Position numbers and translations under genes: made by a program. The notes beneath the pieces were generated by a model. It was not told the DNA's origin. It did no database searches and saw only the letters and a list, made by a program, of their open reading frames with translations. From SZUA-442 sp963792405 (GTDB lineage Bacteria; Actinomycetota; Acidimicrobiia; Spongiisociales; UBA5794): a stretch of 64,000 bases of DNA. Of the stretch, positions 45,771 to 55,812 are shown piece by piece (position 1 is the stretch's first letter; the number at the start of each line of letters is the position of its first letter). The DNA lies in the NCBI GenBank assembly GCA_963792405.1, contig CAWBVU010000001.1, positions 1 through 64,000 of the forward strand. The letters are read 5' to 3'.

Positions 45771-47060
45771 TCATGAGGCCACGAAACGAACCGTTGAGAT
45801 GCGGCTCATGTACGTACCGTCCTGCATCGGGGCGAGCCCGGTGAGCCACAACCGCCAGACACCGCCAGCGCGGATCGGGAGCTGGACGCGGGTCTCGGCC
45901 GCGGGCAACGTCCCCCTCGAGATCGTCTCCCATGCGAGGGGGTCGTCCGGAAGCGATGGTGCCCATCCGACCAGGAAGGTCGTTCCCTCGGTGCCGTCCA
46001 CGTACATCGCCGATGGTGTTCCGTCGACGTTGAAGACGAGGCCGACGCCGTCCTTGATCTCGCGGATCTGTCGGGAGTAGGTCTCGGTGTCCCAACCGGT
46101 CGCCGGCCTCCCGTCCAGCACGTTGCCGACGTCCTCGTCGCTCTCGGTCCCGTCCCCGAGTGGGTCGTAGACGGCGACCGTCGCCGGCAGCGCTGCGGAT
46201 TCCTCGACATCGACCACTGGCACCGGCGTGGTCGGCGGAGGCGATTCTGGCTCCCCGGTCACGGGATACAGGAATGGCGAGTCCGGATCGAAGTCCGCTG
46301 CGAGGCCGACCGCGGCGATGACGCAGATCGTCGCCGCGATCAACCCGAACACGGCCAGCGTCCGCCACGGGCGAGGTGTGGAGGTCTCCGGAGGGGACTC
46401 GTACGTCGCCGTCGTGAGCGATCGTGCGAGTGTGTGGGCATCGATCGTTCCCTCCATCGCTCCTCGGAGGGCGCTGTCCACGGCCAGGGGAATGCCGTCG
46501 ATCACCTGCGATGGGAACACCGAGCGATCCGACGTCCCCGTGATCGCCGCACGGAGCACGTCGGCGAGGGCGATGGTGTCGCCGCCCTGGTCGAGCCAAC
46601 GCCGCTCCCGACCGAACGCACCGAGCTTCGCCGGATGGGCGGCCGAGTAGTGGACCGCCGACGCGTCGATCGCGCCGTGGACCCCGCCGGTGTCGTGGAA
46701 GCGCCCGAGGGCGAGGGCGAGCCCTGCGGCGTTCGGGAGGAACTCCTCCACCGGCAGGCCCTCTCCCACGCGGAGGCGATCGGCGATCGTGACGCCACCG
46801 TCCCACTCCGACACCGAGTACGCCGACGCCGTGGTCTCGGCAGCGGCGAAGACGCGTTGGAGGTGGATCTCGGTGAGCGCCGCCGCAGCCTGCACCCCTT
46901 GCAGGAACGTCTCGTGTCGCTCGCGTGACGACTCGGGGGCGAGGTAGCGGATCAGGACGGGGCGGTCGAGGGCGTCGTCCTGGCCGAGCCATTCCTCGAT
47001 GTCACCATCGCTTCCCAGCCTGATGTTCAGGTGGTACCGCTCGGGGAGTCGTGGAGGCAT
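45771..47060 (-). CDS. Pseudokinase with transmembrane helix and extracellular discoidin-like domain (MurJ-associated type)
   Basis: A 429-residue protein. Residues 1-210 have a protein-kinase fold but lack catalytic residues: the VAIK lysine position reads VLIR (35-38), the HRD loop reads HGAID (128-132) and DFG reads GAFG (147-150). A transmembrane helix (about 234-255) leads to a Pro-rich linker and a C-terminal beta domain starting near 295 with DVGNVLDGRPATGWDTETY, similar to the discoidin-like tail of mycobacterial MurJ (Rv3910). There those parts are fused to the lipid II flippase; here they stand alone and no murJ is adjacent. It probably recruits regulators such as FHA proteins to the cell-wall machinery. 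Confidence 0.78.
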   Translation of the reverse strand: MPPRLPERYHLNIRLGSDGDIEEWLGQDDALDRPVLIRYLAPESSRERHETFLQGVQAAAALTEIHLQRVFAAAETTASAYSVSEWDGGVTIADRLRVGEGLPVEEFLPNAAGLALALGRFHDTGGVHGAIDASAVHYSAAHPAKLGAFGRERRWLDQGGDTIALADVLRAAITGTSDRSVFPSQVIDGIPLAVDSALRGAMEGTIDAHTLARSLTTATYESPPETSTPRPWRTLAVFGLIAATICVIAAVGLAADFDPDSPFLYPVTGEPESPPPTTPVPVVDVEESAALPATVAVYDPLGDGTESDEDVGNVLDGRPATGWDTETYSRQIREIKDGVGLVFNVDGTPSAMYVDGTEGTTFLVGWAPSLPDDPLAWETISRGTLPAAETRVQLPIRAGGVWRLWLTGLAPMQDGTYMSRISTVRFVAS

Positions 47061-47063
47061 GGG

Positions 47064-47801
47064 TCAACCCGCTTTGAGCACCGCAAGTGACTCCGGGAGG
47101 AGGATGTACCCCTCCGATTCGTACAGGGCGATGGCGGGCTCGTTCTCGAACTGCGTGTTGAGCAGCATCGCCCGTGACCCATGACGCTTCGCGCTGCGAG
47201 CGGCCGCCCGGATGAGGCTGCGACCCATGCCCTGACCCTGCCAGTCCGGATGGACGGCGACACGCTGGAGGTAGGAGATGGCGTGGCCATACCCCACCAC
47301 GGCGAACCCGGTGATCCCCTCGGATCCGTCCCTGATGACGAACACGCCGGCTTGTGAGGTCGCGTGGGTCGACTCGACGAGGGCCGCCCTGTCGAAACGC
47401 CAGAACTCGGGAAACGCCGCGTGGTCGATCGCGAGCATCGCATCGATCCCGAAGTCCTCGTCCTTGATCACCAGGTGTCGAGGCGCCTGCACGTTCTCGT
47501 CGAGCGACAGCCGCATCAGGGCGAGGGCGAGGTGGTCGACGAAACCCGCAGTCTCCCATGGCCTCCTCGCCGATGGGGCGAGAGGGGACGACAGCACCGC
47601 AGGGGCGCCGACGGCCAGGAGCCGCTCGGTGCACGCCTCGATGAAGCCCGCACCGCCCCGCACGAGCCGTAGCGTGGCATCGTCCACGATGTCGTTCCAC
47701 GGACGCGCCTCTGCACGGGCCCATCCCTTGCGGAGCGAAATCGACCCCGGCCAGGTTCCCCGCTGGAACACACGAGTGTGCGACGTGTCGGCAAGCGCCA
47801 T
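47064..47801 (-). CDS. GNAT-family N-acetyltransferase
   Basis: A 245-residue protein with a C-terminal GNAT domain: acetyl-CoA binding motif LQRVAVHPDWQGQGMGRSLI, then AMLLNTQFENEPAIALYESEGY. The N-terminal half is a second, degenerate GNAT-like fold (WETAGFVDHLALALMRL). The start is uncertain. I chose the ATG at 47801, with GGAG eight bases upstream; an ATG at 47867 is possible and would nearly meet the divergent deacetylase gene. The substrate is unknown. It ends three bases before the pseudokinase start, so the two are probably co-transcribed. Confidence 0.8.
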   Translation of the reverse strand: MALADTSHTRVFQRGTWPGSISLRKGWARAEARPWNDIVDDATLRLVRGGAGFIEACTERLLAVGAPAVLSSPLAPSARRPWETAGFVDHLALALMRLSLDENVQAPRHLVIKDEDFGIDAMLAIDHAAFPEFWRFDRAALVESTHATSQAGVFVIRDGSEGITGFAVVGYGHAISYLQRVAVHPDWQGQGMGRSLIRAAARSAKRHGSRAMLLNTQFENEPAIALYESEGYILLPESLAVLKAG

Positions 47802-47882
47802 TCGGCCAACTCCATCCGTCCTACCGATGGCCGTAGCGTACCCCTCGAACGCGCGACCGCCGTTCATGCGAGAATCCCTGCG

Positions 47883-48920
47883 ATGACGTTGCTGCTGGTC
47901 ACGCATGACACGAGCCTCGATCACATCACGCCCCGCGGACACCCGGAGCGGGTCGATCGTGTGATCGCCGCCGTCGATGGCCTGCGTTCGGTCGCGGCGC
48001 CGATCGTCGACCTCGCGGCCCCGAAGGTGGACAGGGACCTACTCGAGCTCGTGCACGACCGCGAGTACATCGACGACGTGCACGCCTTCTGCCTCGATGG
48101 CGGAGGTGCGCTCGACCCGGACACGCATGTCGTCCCCGGCTCGTGGGATGCCGCGCTCCACTCCGCAGGAGGCGGACCCGCAGCCGTTGACGCCCTCGTC
48201 AGGTCCCGGGCGGACACCGCCTTCGTGGCCATGCGCCCCCCCGGCCATCACGCCGAACACGCACGGGCCATGGGGTTCTGCCTGTTCAACAACGTCGCGA
48301 TCACCGCCGCGTACCTCCGCGGGTTCGGCGAACGCGTCGCCATCGTCGACTGGGACGTGCACCACGGCAATGGAACCCAACACACGTTCTATCGGGACCC
48401 CGACGTCCTGTACCTGTCCCTCCACGAGTTCCCCTTCTACCCCGGCACGGGTTGGGTGACCGAGACGGGTGCCGGCCCCGGGACGGGCTTCACGGTCAAC
48501 ATCGCGGTCCCCTCCGCGACGGCGAACACGTCGTACATGGCGGCATTCGCCAGGATCATCCTGCCCATCGTCAGCACGTATGCACCGGATTGGCTCCTCA
48601 TCAGCGCCGGTTTCGATGCGCACAGGAGGGACCCACTTGGCGGGTTGATGCTCGAGTCGGAGGACTACCGCATCATGGCGGCGAGCCTCGCCTCGATCGT
48701 GCCACCGAGGCGCACGATCGCGTTCCTGGAGGGCGGCTACGACCTCGATGCCGTGGCGACGTCCGCCCGTCTCGTCGTCGAGGGGACGCTCGGTGGCGAG
48801 GTGCCGTTGCTGTCCCCTGACGACGTCACGGGATCGGCGCGTCGCGTCACCGAGCTGGCCGTCGAAGCGCTGTCGAGGCACTGGGATCTGGATCAAGAAC
48901 CTCGTCCCCCCCGCCGATAA
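47883..48920 (+). CDS. Histone deacetylase-family (acetoin utilisation/acetylpolyamine amidohydrolase-like) protein
   Basis: A 345-residue zinc-dependent deacetylase of the HDAC class II type. The active-site His pair is in RPPGHHAEH. Zinc ligands are in VDWDVHHGNGTQ and the Asp of ISAGFDAHRRDPLGG. The glycine-rich EGGYDLDAVA comes near the end. Such bacterial enzymes remove acetyl groups from polyamines, acetoin-pathway proteins or other amides. Divergence from an N-acetyltransferase gene is suggestive of opposing activities but is not proof. A weak GAGAAT element lies seven bases before the ATG. Confidence 0.88.
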   Translation: MTLLLVTHDTSLDHITPRGHPERVDRVIAAVDGLRSVAAPIVDLAAPKVDRDLLELVHDREYIDDVHAFCLDGGGALDPDTHVVPGSWDAALHSAGGGPAAVDALVRSRADTAFVAMRPPGHHAEHARAMGFCLFNNVAITAAYLRGFGERVAIVDWDVHHGNGTQHTFYRDPDVLYLSLHEFPFYPGTGWVTETGAGPGTGFTVNIAVPSATANTSYMAAFARIILPIVSTYAPDWLLISAGFDAHRRDPLGGLMLESEDYRIMAASLASIVPPRRTIAFLEGGYDLDAVATSARLVVEGTLGGEVPLLSPDDVTGSARRVTELAVEALSRHWDLDQEPRPPRR

Positions 48921-48957
48921 CCCTTGCGGGTACATCACAGTGGGAGGACTCACAACC

Positions 48958-50070
48958 ATGGAGCAGATGCCAAGCCTCGACGAGCTTCTCTCGAAGCTCG
49001 TCTCGACGGGTGGGTCGGACCTCCACCTCAAGGTCGGATCACCACCTGCATATCGCATCGACGGCGTCCTGCACCTGGCCGAGCTCCCGACCCTCAACCC
49101 GCAGGACACGGAGGCGCTCCTCGACGAGCTGCTCCCCGAACGGCTTGCCGATCGGGCCTCGGCGACCGATCACGACTTCGCCTACGGCAAGCCGGGGCTG
49201 GGACGCTTCCGCGTCAACTCCTATCGCCAGCGCGGCTCGGTCAACATCGTCGTTCGTGCGGTCGCTCCCACCAGCCAGACCTTCGCCCAGCTCGGACTGC
49301 CCGAGGCGGTTGCGAAGGTCTGTGATGAGCACGATGGCCTCATCCTCGTCACGGGACCCGCAGGGTCGGGAAAGACGACGACCTGTGCGGCGATCATCGA
49401 CTACATCAACACGAACCGCCGCGCCAACATCATCACGATCGAGGATCCCATCGAGGTGACGCACAAGGACAAGCGGTCGATCGTGAGCCAGCGTGAGGTC
49501 GGCGTGGACACCGAGTCGTTCGAGGCCGGCATGCGGTCCGTGCTGCGACAGGATCCCAATGTGATCTACGTCGGTGAGATCCGCAATCAGGAGACCCTCG
49601 ATGCCGCGCTGATCGCCGCCGAGACGGGGCATCTCGTGATCTCGACGATGTACACCATCGATGCCGTCGAGACGATCCACCGCATCCTCGACACCTTCCC
49701 CCCCTACCTCCAACGGCGGGTGCGTCAGATGCTCGCGACCTCATTGCGCGGCATCATCTCCCAGCGCCTGCTCCCGAGGATCGAGGGCCAGGGACGGGTG
49801 CCAGCGGTCGAGTTGCTGATCGGCACCGAGTCGGTCAAGGAACGCCTCATCGACGCCGAGCGCATCTCGACCATTCACGAGCAGATCGCCGAGGGCGCGT
49901 TCTACGGCATGCAGACCTTCGACCAGGCGATCACCGCCAGGTATGACGCAGGCGAGGTGTCGTTCTCCGACGCCCTCATGCACGTCACGTCGCCTCGGGA
50001 CTTCAAACTCGCCACCGGCGTGATGACCTCGATGCCACAGGCGTCGCCGTCGCAGCAGCCCGTGAGGTAG
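48958..50070 (+). CDS. PilT/VirB11-type secretion ATPase, lone copy
   Basis: A 370-residue hexameric motor ATPase of the PilT group: N-terminal PAS-like domain (about 1-100), Walker A GPAGSGKT at 133-140, Asp box ITIEDPIEV, Walker B SVLRQDPNVIYVGEIR and a C-terminal GMQTFDQAI motif. The His box, usually GTLHT, reads STMYT with Tyr232 in place of the conserved His. Canonical PilT retracts type IV pili, but no other pilus gene is nearby. The ATG at 48958 follows GGGAGG ten bases upstream. It may be a twitching ATPase with altered chemistry or an accessory motor. Confidence 0.88.
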   Translation: MEQMPSLDELLSKLVSTGGSDLHLKVGSPPAYRIDGVLHLAELPTLNPQDTEALLDELLPERLADRASATDHDFAYGKPGLGRFRVNSYRQRGSVNIVVRAVAPTSQTFAQLGLPEAVAKVCDEHDGLILVTGPAGSGKTTTCAAIIDYINTNRRANIITIEDPIEVTHKDKRSIVSQREVGVDTESFEAGMRSVLRQDPNVIYVGEIRNQETLDAALIAAETGHLVISTMYTIDAVETIHRILDTFPPYLQRRVRQMLATSLRGIISQRLLPRIEGQGRVPAVELLIGTESVKERLIDAERISTIHEQIAEGAFYGMQTFDQAITARYDAGEVSFSDALMHVTSPRDFKLATGVMTSMPQASPSQQPVR

Positions 50071-50123
50071 CGGCTCGACGGTCCGGCGTCCCGGCAAGAG
50101 TCCCGTCGAGGGCAGGCTGGGCC

Positions 50124-50129
50124 TACCCT
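50124..50129 (+). promoter_or_regulatory. -10 element for leaderless rnhA transcript
   Basis: TACCCT six bases before the ATG at 50136. Confidence 0.5.
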
Positions 50130-50135
50130 CGCGGC

Positions 50136-50765
50136 ATGCCTGAGTTCACCTGCCGCGTGTGTGGCGATCCGTTCTCGCTGCCCCAGACGGTCCTCGATCG
50201 CTACCCGGGGTGGACTCCCGCCCAGTGTCGGCCGTGCAGGGACGCCGACGGAGGGACGTCGCCGGGCGGAGGGGGCTCCTCGGTGCGACGGGGGCAGCCG
50301 ACGTCGGCGAAGCCCCAGGGCACGACCTCCGATCCCACGACCGGAGTCTTCACCGACGGCAGTGCCGTCCCGAACCCCGGCCCCGGGGGCTGGGCGGCCG
50401 TCCTCGTCGTCGATGACGAAGTGGTCGCAGAGGACTTCGGCGCCGACCCGGATACGACGAACAACCGTATGGAGCTCACGGCGCTCATCCACGCCATCGA
50501 GCTGGTGCCCGAGGGGACGGCGATGACGGTGTACTCGGACTCCCACCTCGCCGTGCAGACCATCACCGAGTGGGCGGAGGGGTGGAAGCGCAGGGGGTGG
50601 AAGCGCAAGACCGGCCCCGTCGAGAACCTCGACCTGGTCCAGCAGGCATACGAGGCCTACAGGCGGAGGCCCGAACTCCGTCTCGAGTGGATCAAGGCAC
50701 ATGCCGGGTTCCGGTGGAACGAGTACGCGGACGAGCTGGCGAATCGCGGCAGGGTGGAACGCTGA
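50136..50765 (+). CDS. rnhA: Ribonuclease HI with N-terminal zinc-finger extension
   Basis: A 209-residue protein. Residues 6-34 form a treble-clef-like zinc site with Cys6-x2-Cys9 and Cys31-x2-Cys34. A Gly/Ser linker (about 37-65) leads to the RNase HI domain. Catalytic residues are visible in FTDGSAVPNPGPGGWA, the Glu of NNRMELTA, the Asp of YSDSHLAVQT and the His/Asp of KAHAGFRWNEYADELA. It degrades RNA in RNA-DNA hybrids. The extra zinc module is not part of standard RNase HI and may bind nucleic acid. Its stop overlaps the cca start (TGATG). Confidence 0.92.
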   Translation: MPEFTCRVCGDPFSLPQTVLDRYPGWTPAQCRPCRDADGGTSPGGGGSSVRRGQPTSAKPQGTTSDPTTGVFTDGSAVPNPGPGGWAAVLVVDDEVVAEDFGADPDTTNNRMELTALIHAIELVPEGTAMTVYSDSHLAVQTITEWAEGWKRRGWKRKTGPVENLDLVQQAYEAYRRRPELRLEWIKAHAGFRWNEYADELANRGRVER

Positions 50766-52153
50766 TGCTCCCCGAACGCCTCAAGGTGATCCTTTCGCCC
50801 GATGTGATGGATCTCGCACGCCGGTTCGAGGATGAAGGACATCCCCTGTATCTCGTCGGTGGATCGGTGCGCGACGCACTGCTCGGCCGTACGAGCGAGG
50901 ACCTCGACTTCACCACGGACGCCGCGCCGGAGATCATCGAGCGGATCGGCGAGCCATGGGCACGATCGACCTTCCTGGCAGGAAAGGCATTCGGCACGAT
51001 CGGGCTCGTGAGGGACCACGTGACCCACGAGATCACCACGTTCCGATCCGAGATCTACAGGGACGATTCCCGAAAGCCGCACGTGACGTTCAGCTCGAGC
51101 CTCACCGAGGACCTGTCACGCCGCGACTTCGCCGTCAACGCGATGGCACTCAGGATCCCTGTGGGCCACGACGCCGAGCCGGAGATGATCGACCCCTTCG
51201 GCGGCCTGGCGGACCTCTCTGGCAGGGTGCTGCGGACGCCCCTCGATCCCGAGGTGTCCTTCGGCGATGATCCCCTGCGCATGGTGCGCCTGTTCAGGTT
51301 CATGTCGACGCTCGGCTTCTCGCCCGACCCTGCGGCCTATGACGCGGTGGTGGAGATGGGGGAGCGCCTCGCGATCGTGTCCGCTGAGCGGATCCGCTCG
51401 GAGTTCGACAAGCTCGTCGTCGGTGATCACGTGGCCGAGGCCCTGACCGCGCTCGTCGAGTCCGGGCTCGCTGACGAGTTCATCCCGGAGCTGCCTGCGC
51501 TCGCCGTCGAGCAGGACCCCATCCATCGGCACAAGGACGTCCTCGCGCACACGATCGCGGTGGTCGCCAAGACACCTCCGAGGCTGCGGCTGCGTCTCGC
51601 CGCCCTCTTCCACGACGTCGGCAAGCCCGCGACGAGGGAGTATGGGAAGGGCGGGGTGTCGTTCCACCACCACGAGGTCGTCGGGGCGCGGATGACCCGG
51701 TCGAGGATGAAGGAGCTCCGCTATCCGAAGGACCTCACGGATGACGTTGCCCAACTCGTATTCCTCCACATGCGGCCGCACACCTACAAGATGGGGTGGT
51801 CCGACTCCGCGGTACGTCGATACGTGCGTGATGCGGGACCTCTGTTGGAGGACCTCAACGAGCTCGTCCGCTCCGACGTCACCACGCGCAACGAGCGCAC
51901 GGCGAGGACCATTGCGAACCGGATCGACGAGCTCGAGGAGCGCATCGCCGACCTCTCCGAACGCGAGGAGATCGACAAGCTGCGTCCCCCGATCGACGGG
52001 AACGACGTGATGGCCTTTCTGGGGATCCCGCCCTCCCGACAGGTGGGCGAGATCATGGAGATGCTCCTCGAGCGGCGCATCGAGGACGGTCCGTACACAC
52101 CGGAGGAGGCCTACGCGATGCTCGACGAGTGGCGGGCGGAGCATTCCGGGTGA
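50765..52153 (+). CDS. cca: CCA tRNA nucleotidyltransferase
   Basis: A 462-residue enzyme that adds or repairs the CCA end of tRNA. The nucleotidyltransferase motif YLVGGSVRDALLGRTSEDLDF has the catalytic Asp pair, followed by DLSRRDFAVNAMAL and the template motif GDDPLRMVRLFRFMSTLGF. A C-terminal HD domain (RLAALFHDVGKP, HHHEVVGARM) could give phosphohydrolase activity. Length and layout match the actinobacterial PcnA/Cca type. It is translationally coupled to rnhA. Confidence 0.94.
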   Translation: MLPERLKVILSPDVMDLARRFEDEGHPLYLVGGSVRDALLGRTSEDLDFTTDAAPEIIERIGEPWARSTFLAGKAFGTIGLVRDHVTHEITTFRSEIYRDDSRKPHVTFSSSLTEDLSRRDFAVNAMALRIPVGHDAEPEMIDPFGGLADLSGRVLRTPLDPEVSFGDDPLRMVRLFRFMSTLGFSPDPAAYDAVVEMGERLAIVSAERIRSEFDKLVVGDHVAEALTALVESGLADEFIPELPALAVEQDPIHRHKDVLAHTIAVVAKTPPRLRLRLAALFHDVGKPATREYGKGGVSFHHHEVVGARMTRSRMKELRYPKDLTDDVAQLVFLHMRPHTYKMGWSDSAVRRYVRDAGPLLEDLNELVRSDVTTRNERTARTIANRIDELEERIADLSEREEIDKLRPPIDGNDVMAFLGIPPSRQVGEIMEMLLERRIEDGPYTPEEAYAMLDEWRAEHSG

Positions 52154-52250
52154 GGAGGCCGCGCCCGACGATGCGTTGCATCGTCCCGCGCCCTCCGGCA
52201 CGGTGAGCCGGGAACTCGAGGTGCCGGGACACCACAGCGCATAGACTTTG

Positions 52251-52264
52251 CATATGCGTATACT
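52251..52264 (+). promoter_or_regulatory. argC promoter -10 and possible ARG box
   Basis: TATACT at 52259-52264 lies nine bases before the argC ATG. It is overlapped by the A/T-rich palindrome-like stretch TTTGCATATGCGTATAC (52248-52263), similar in style to ArgR operators built from TGCAT/ATGCA half-sites. Binding of ArgR here would block RNA polymerase. The operator is inference. Confidence 0.45.
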
Positions 52265-52273
52265 TCTGGGCGC

Positions 52274-53302
52274 ATGATCACCACGGCCGTCCTCGGCGCC
52301 TCCGGCTATGCCGGAGGCGAACTCATCAGGATCCTCGACGGGCATCCCTCGTTCCAGCTCGTGAGGCTCGGCGCACACGGGAGTGCGGGCAAGCGCCTCG
52401 CGGAGGTCCATCCCCACCTGGGCGGCGGCGATCGCGTGCTCGAGGCCTTCGAACCGGACGGGTTCGGCGGTGTCGATCTGGTGTTCCTCGCCCTTCCCCA
52501 TGGGGCATCGGCCGAACCGGCGATGGCGCTCTCCGCCCGTGGAACCGCCGTCGTCGACCTGGGGAGCGATTTCAGGCTCGATCGGCCGGACCGCTACGAG
52601 GAGGCCTACGGCGCCGCCCATCCGTACCCCGGCCAGCTCGGCTCGTGGGCGTACGGGATCCCCGAGCTCTTCGGCTCCGACATCGCCGCGAGCCGTACGG
52701 TGGCCGCGCCGGGCTGCTATCCGACGTCGGTGCTGCTGGGCATCGGGCCGCTCCTGCGTGACGGCCTCGTCGACGCGGACGGGATCATCGTCGATGCGAT
52801 GTCCGGTGTTTCGGGGGCGGGCCGGTCGGTCGACGAAGGACTCATGTTCGGGTCGGTCGATGAGTCGGTGCGCGCCTACAAGGTCCTGCGCCACCGGCAT
52901 CAGCCCGAGATGGAGAGGGCGATCGACGCCCTCGTCGACGGGCGATCACAGGTCCTGTTCACACCGCACCTGGTGCCGATGCAGAGGGGGATCCTGGCGA
53001 CGATCCACCTGACGACCACCGATGGCGTCGGCCATCGCGATCTCACGCGATCGCTCGACGAGGCCTACGGATCGTCGGCGTTCGTGCGCCGGATCGAGAA
53101 CCCGCCCCAGACCCGATGGCTCGTGGGTTCGAACAACGCCCTTCTGTCGGTGCATGTCGATGAACGATCGGGGAGGGCCCTCGTCCTGTCCGCGATCGAC
53201 AACCTGGTCAAGGGTGCGGCGGGCCAGGCCGTGCAGTGCGCCAACCTGATGTTCGGCCTTGCGGAGGCAGAGGGCCTCCCCACGACGGGATGGATGCCAT
53301 GA
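52274..53302 (+). CDS. argC: N-acetyl-gamma-glutamyl-phosphate reductase
   Basis: A 342-residue NADPH-dependent reductase, third step of arginine synthesis. It has the N-terminal nucleotide motif TAVLGASGYAGGELIRIL, FLALPHGAS and the active-site Cys in AAPGCYPTSVLLG. SGVSGAGRS and FTPHLVPMQRGI are also typical. The stop overlaps argJ (ATGA). It heads the arg operon, behind a promoter placed nine bases before the start codon. Confidence 0.97.
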   Translation: MITTAVLGASGYAGGELIRILDGHPSFQLVRLGAHGSAGKRLAEVHPHLGGGDRVLEAFEPDGFGGVDLVFLALPHGASAEPAMALSARGTAVVDLGSDFRLDRPDRYEEAYGAAHPYPGQLGSWAYGIPELFGSDIAASRTVAAPGCYPTSVLLGIGPLLRDGLVDADGIIVDAMSGVSGAGRSVDEGLMFGSVDESVRAYKVLRHRHQPEMERAIDALVDGRSQVLFTPHLVPMQRGILATIHLTTTDGVGHRDLTRSLDEAYGSSAFVRRIENPPQTRWLVGSNNALLSVHVDERSGRALVLSAIDNLVKGAAGQAVQCANLMFGLAEAEGLPTTGWMP

Positions 53303-54455
53303 GTGTCGTCGCAGCCAGGGGATTCACCGCCGCCGGCGTCCGCGCCGGGATCAAGGCGGACGGCCTCGACCTGGCCGTGGTGATCGCAGACCGGCCCGCG
53401 GCGGCCGCAGCGGTGCTCACCACGAACCAGGCAGCCGCCGCCCCGGTCCTGCTGTGCAGGGAGCACCTTTCGGGCGACGCGGTGGCGTCCGCGGTCGTCC
53501 TCAACGCCGGCTGTGCGAATGCCGCGACGGGCACCGAGGGCATGGCGAACGCCCGCCGTACCGCACAGCACATGGCCGCAGCCATCGCCACGCAGCCCAA
53601 CGACGTGCTCGTCTGTTCGACGGGACCGATCGGGCCCCAGTTGCCGATCGATCGGTTGATCGCCGGGATCGACGACGCCGTTGCGGGAGCCTCTCGGGAT
53701 GCGGCCGCCGGCACGGCTGCGGCGACCGCGATCATGACGACGGATTCGGTCCCGAAGGAGACGGTGGTGCGCCATGGCGGGTTCGTCGTCGGGGGCATGG
53801 CCAAGGGGGCGGGAATGGTGCGACCCGACATGGCGACGATGCTCGCCGTGATCACCACCGACGCCATCGTCGGTGGATCCACGCTCGGGGACGTGCTCCG
53901 CATGGCGGCGGACGCCTCGTTCAACTCGCTCAACATCGACGGGTGCGAGTCGACGAATGACTCGGTGATCCTCCTCGCGTCGGGAGCATCCGGTGTGGAG
54001 CCGACCCGGCACGAGCTCGAGACCGCCGTGACGGCCGTCTGCGCCGACCTCGCCATGCAGATGGCTCGCGACGCGGAGGGAGCCTCCAGGGTCGTCACGA
54101 TCGACGTCGACGGAGCCCTCGATGCCGCCGAGGCCAGGTACCTGGGCCGCCTCATCGCCGACTCGGCACTCGTGCGAGCCTCCTTCTACGGCGGCGACGT
54201 GAACTGGGGACGCATCATCGGCGCCCTCGGCACCGCGGAGGTCACGCTCGACATGTCGTCCATCGACCTCGCCTACCAGGGCGTCACCGTGTTCCGTGGT
54301 GGCCTCGGTGTCCCCCACGACGAGGCCGCGCTGCTCGCAGCGTGCGCATCGGGTGACCTCGCCCTCCACCTGGTTCTCGGCCGTGGGAGCGGTCGAGCGA
54401 CGGTGGTCACGACCGACCTGACGCCCGAGTACGTCATCTTCAACGGGGAGCGCTC

Positions 54456-54459
<4 letters not shown>
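53299..54459 (+). CDS. argJ: Bifunctional glutamate N-acetyltransferase/amino-acid N-acetyltransferase (ornithine acetyltransferase)
   Basis: A 386-residue enzyme that recycles acetyl from acetylornithine to glutamate. The self-cleavage site is in KGAGMVRPDMATMLAVI, where the Thr of ATML becomes the nucleophile of the beta chain. TTNQAAAAPV, LNAGCANAATG and VCSTGPIGPQLP are family motifs, though the usual Val-Ile-Gly of STGVIG is replaced by Pro-Ile-Gly. Starts and stops overlap argC and argB. Confidence 0.95.
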
Positions 54460-55354
<895 letters not shown>

Positions 55355-55358
<4 letters not shown>

Positions 55359-55810
55359 GGGCCGACAGCGATGCCCGCAGGCGATTCATCCGTTCCCTGA
55401 TCGAGACGACCGATGTCCCCAACCAGCAGGCGATCAGGGAGTCCCTCTCCGAAGCCGGCCACGACGTGACGCAGGCGACCATCTCGAGGGACCTTGCGGC
55501 GATCGGTGCCACGAGGGTGCGGGACGACGGCGGAAGCCGCTACCGGCTCGTGGAGGTCGCGGGCTCGGGGGAGGATCGACAGGCCATGCGCGAGGCGATC
55601 GACGAGTTCGTGACCTCGATCGTGGTGAGCGGACACCTGCTCGTGCTGAAGGTGCCGCCCGGAGCGGCGCAGTTCGTCGCGAGCAGGATCGACGCCGCCT
55701 CCGTGGACGGCGTGCTCGGATCGATCGCTGGTGACGACACGATTCTCGTGATCACGGACGAGTCGGAGAACCCGCACGCGGTCGTGCGACGACTGGAAGG
55801 AACGGGGTAG
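55355..55810 (+). CDS. argR: Arginine repressor
   Basis: A 151-residue regulator. The N-terminal winged helix (about 5-70) has the readout pattern NQQAIRESLSEAGHDVTQATISRDL. The C-terminal oligomerisation and arginine-binding domain includes APPGAAQFVASRID-like residues (here PPGAAQFVASRIDAA) and SIAGDDTILVI. With arginine bound it should repress this operon from a site near argC. The start is a GTG overlapping the argB stop. argD and argF, usually between argB and argR, are absent. Confidence 0.95.
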
Positions 55811-55812
55811 CC

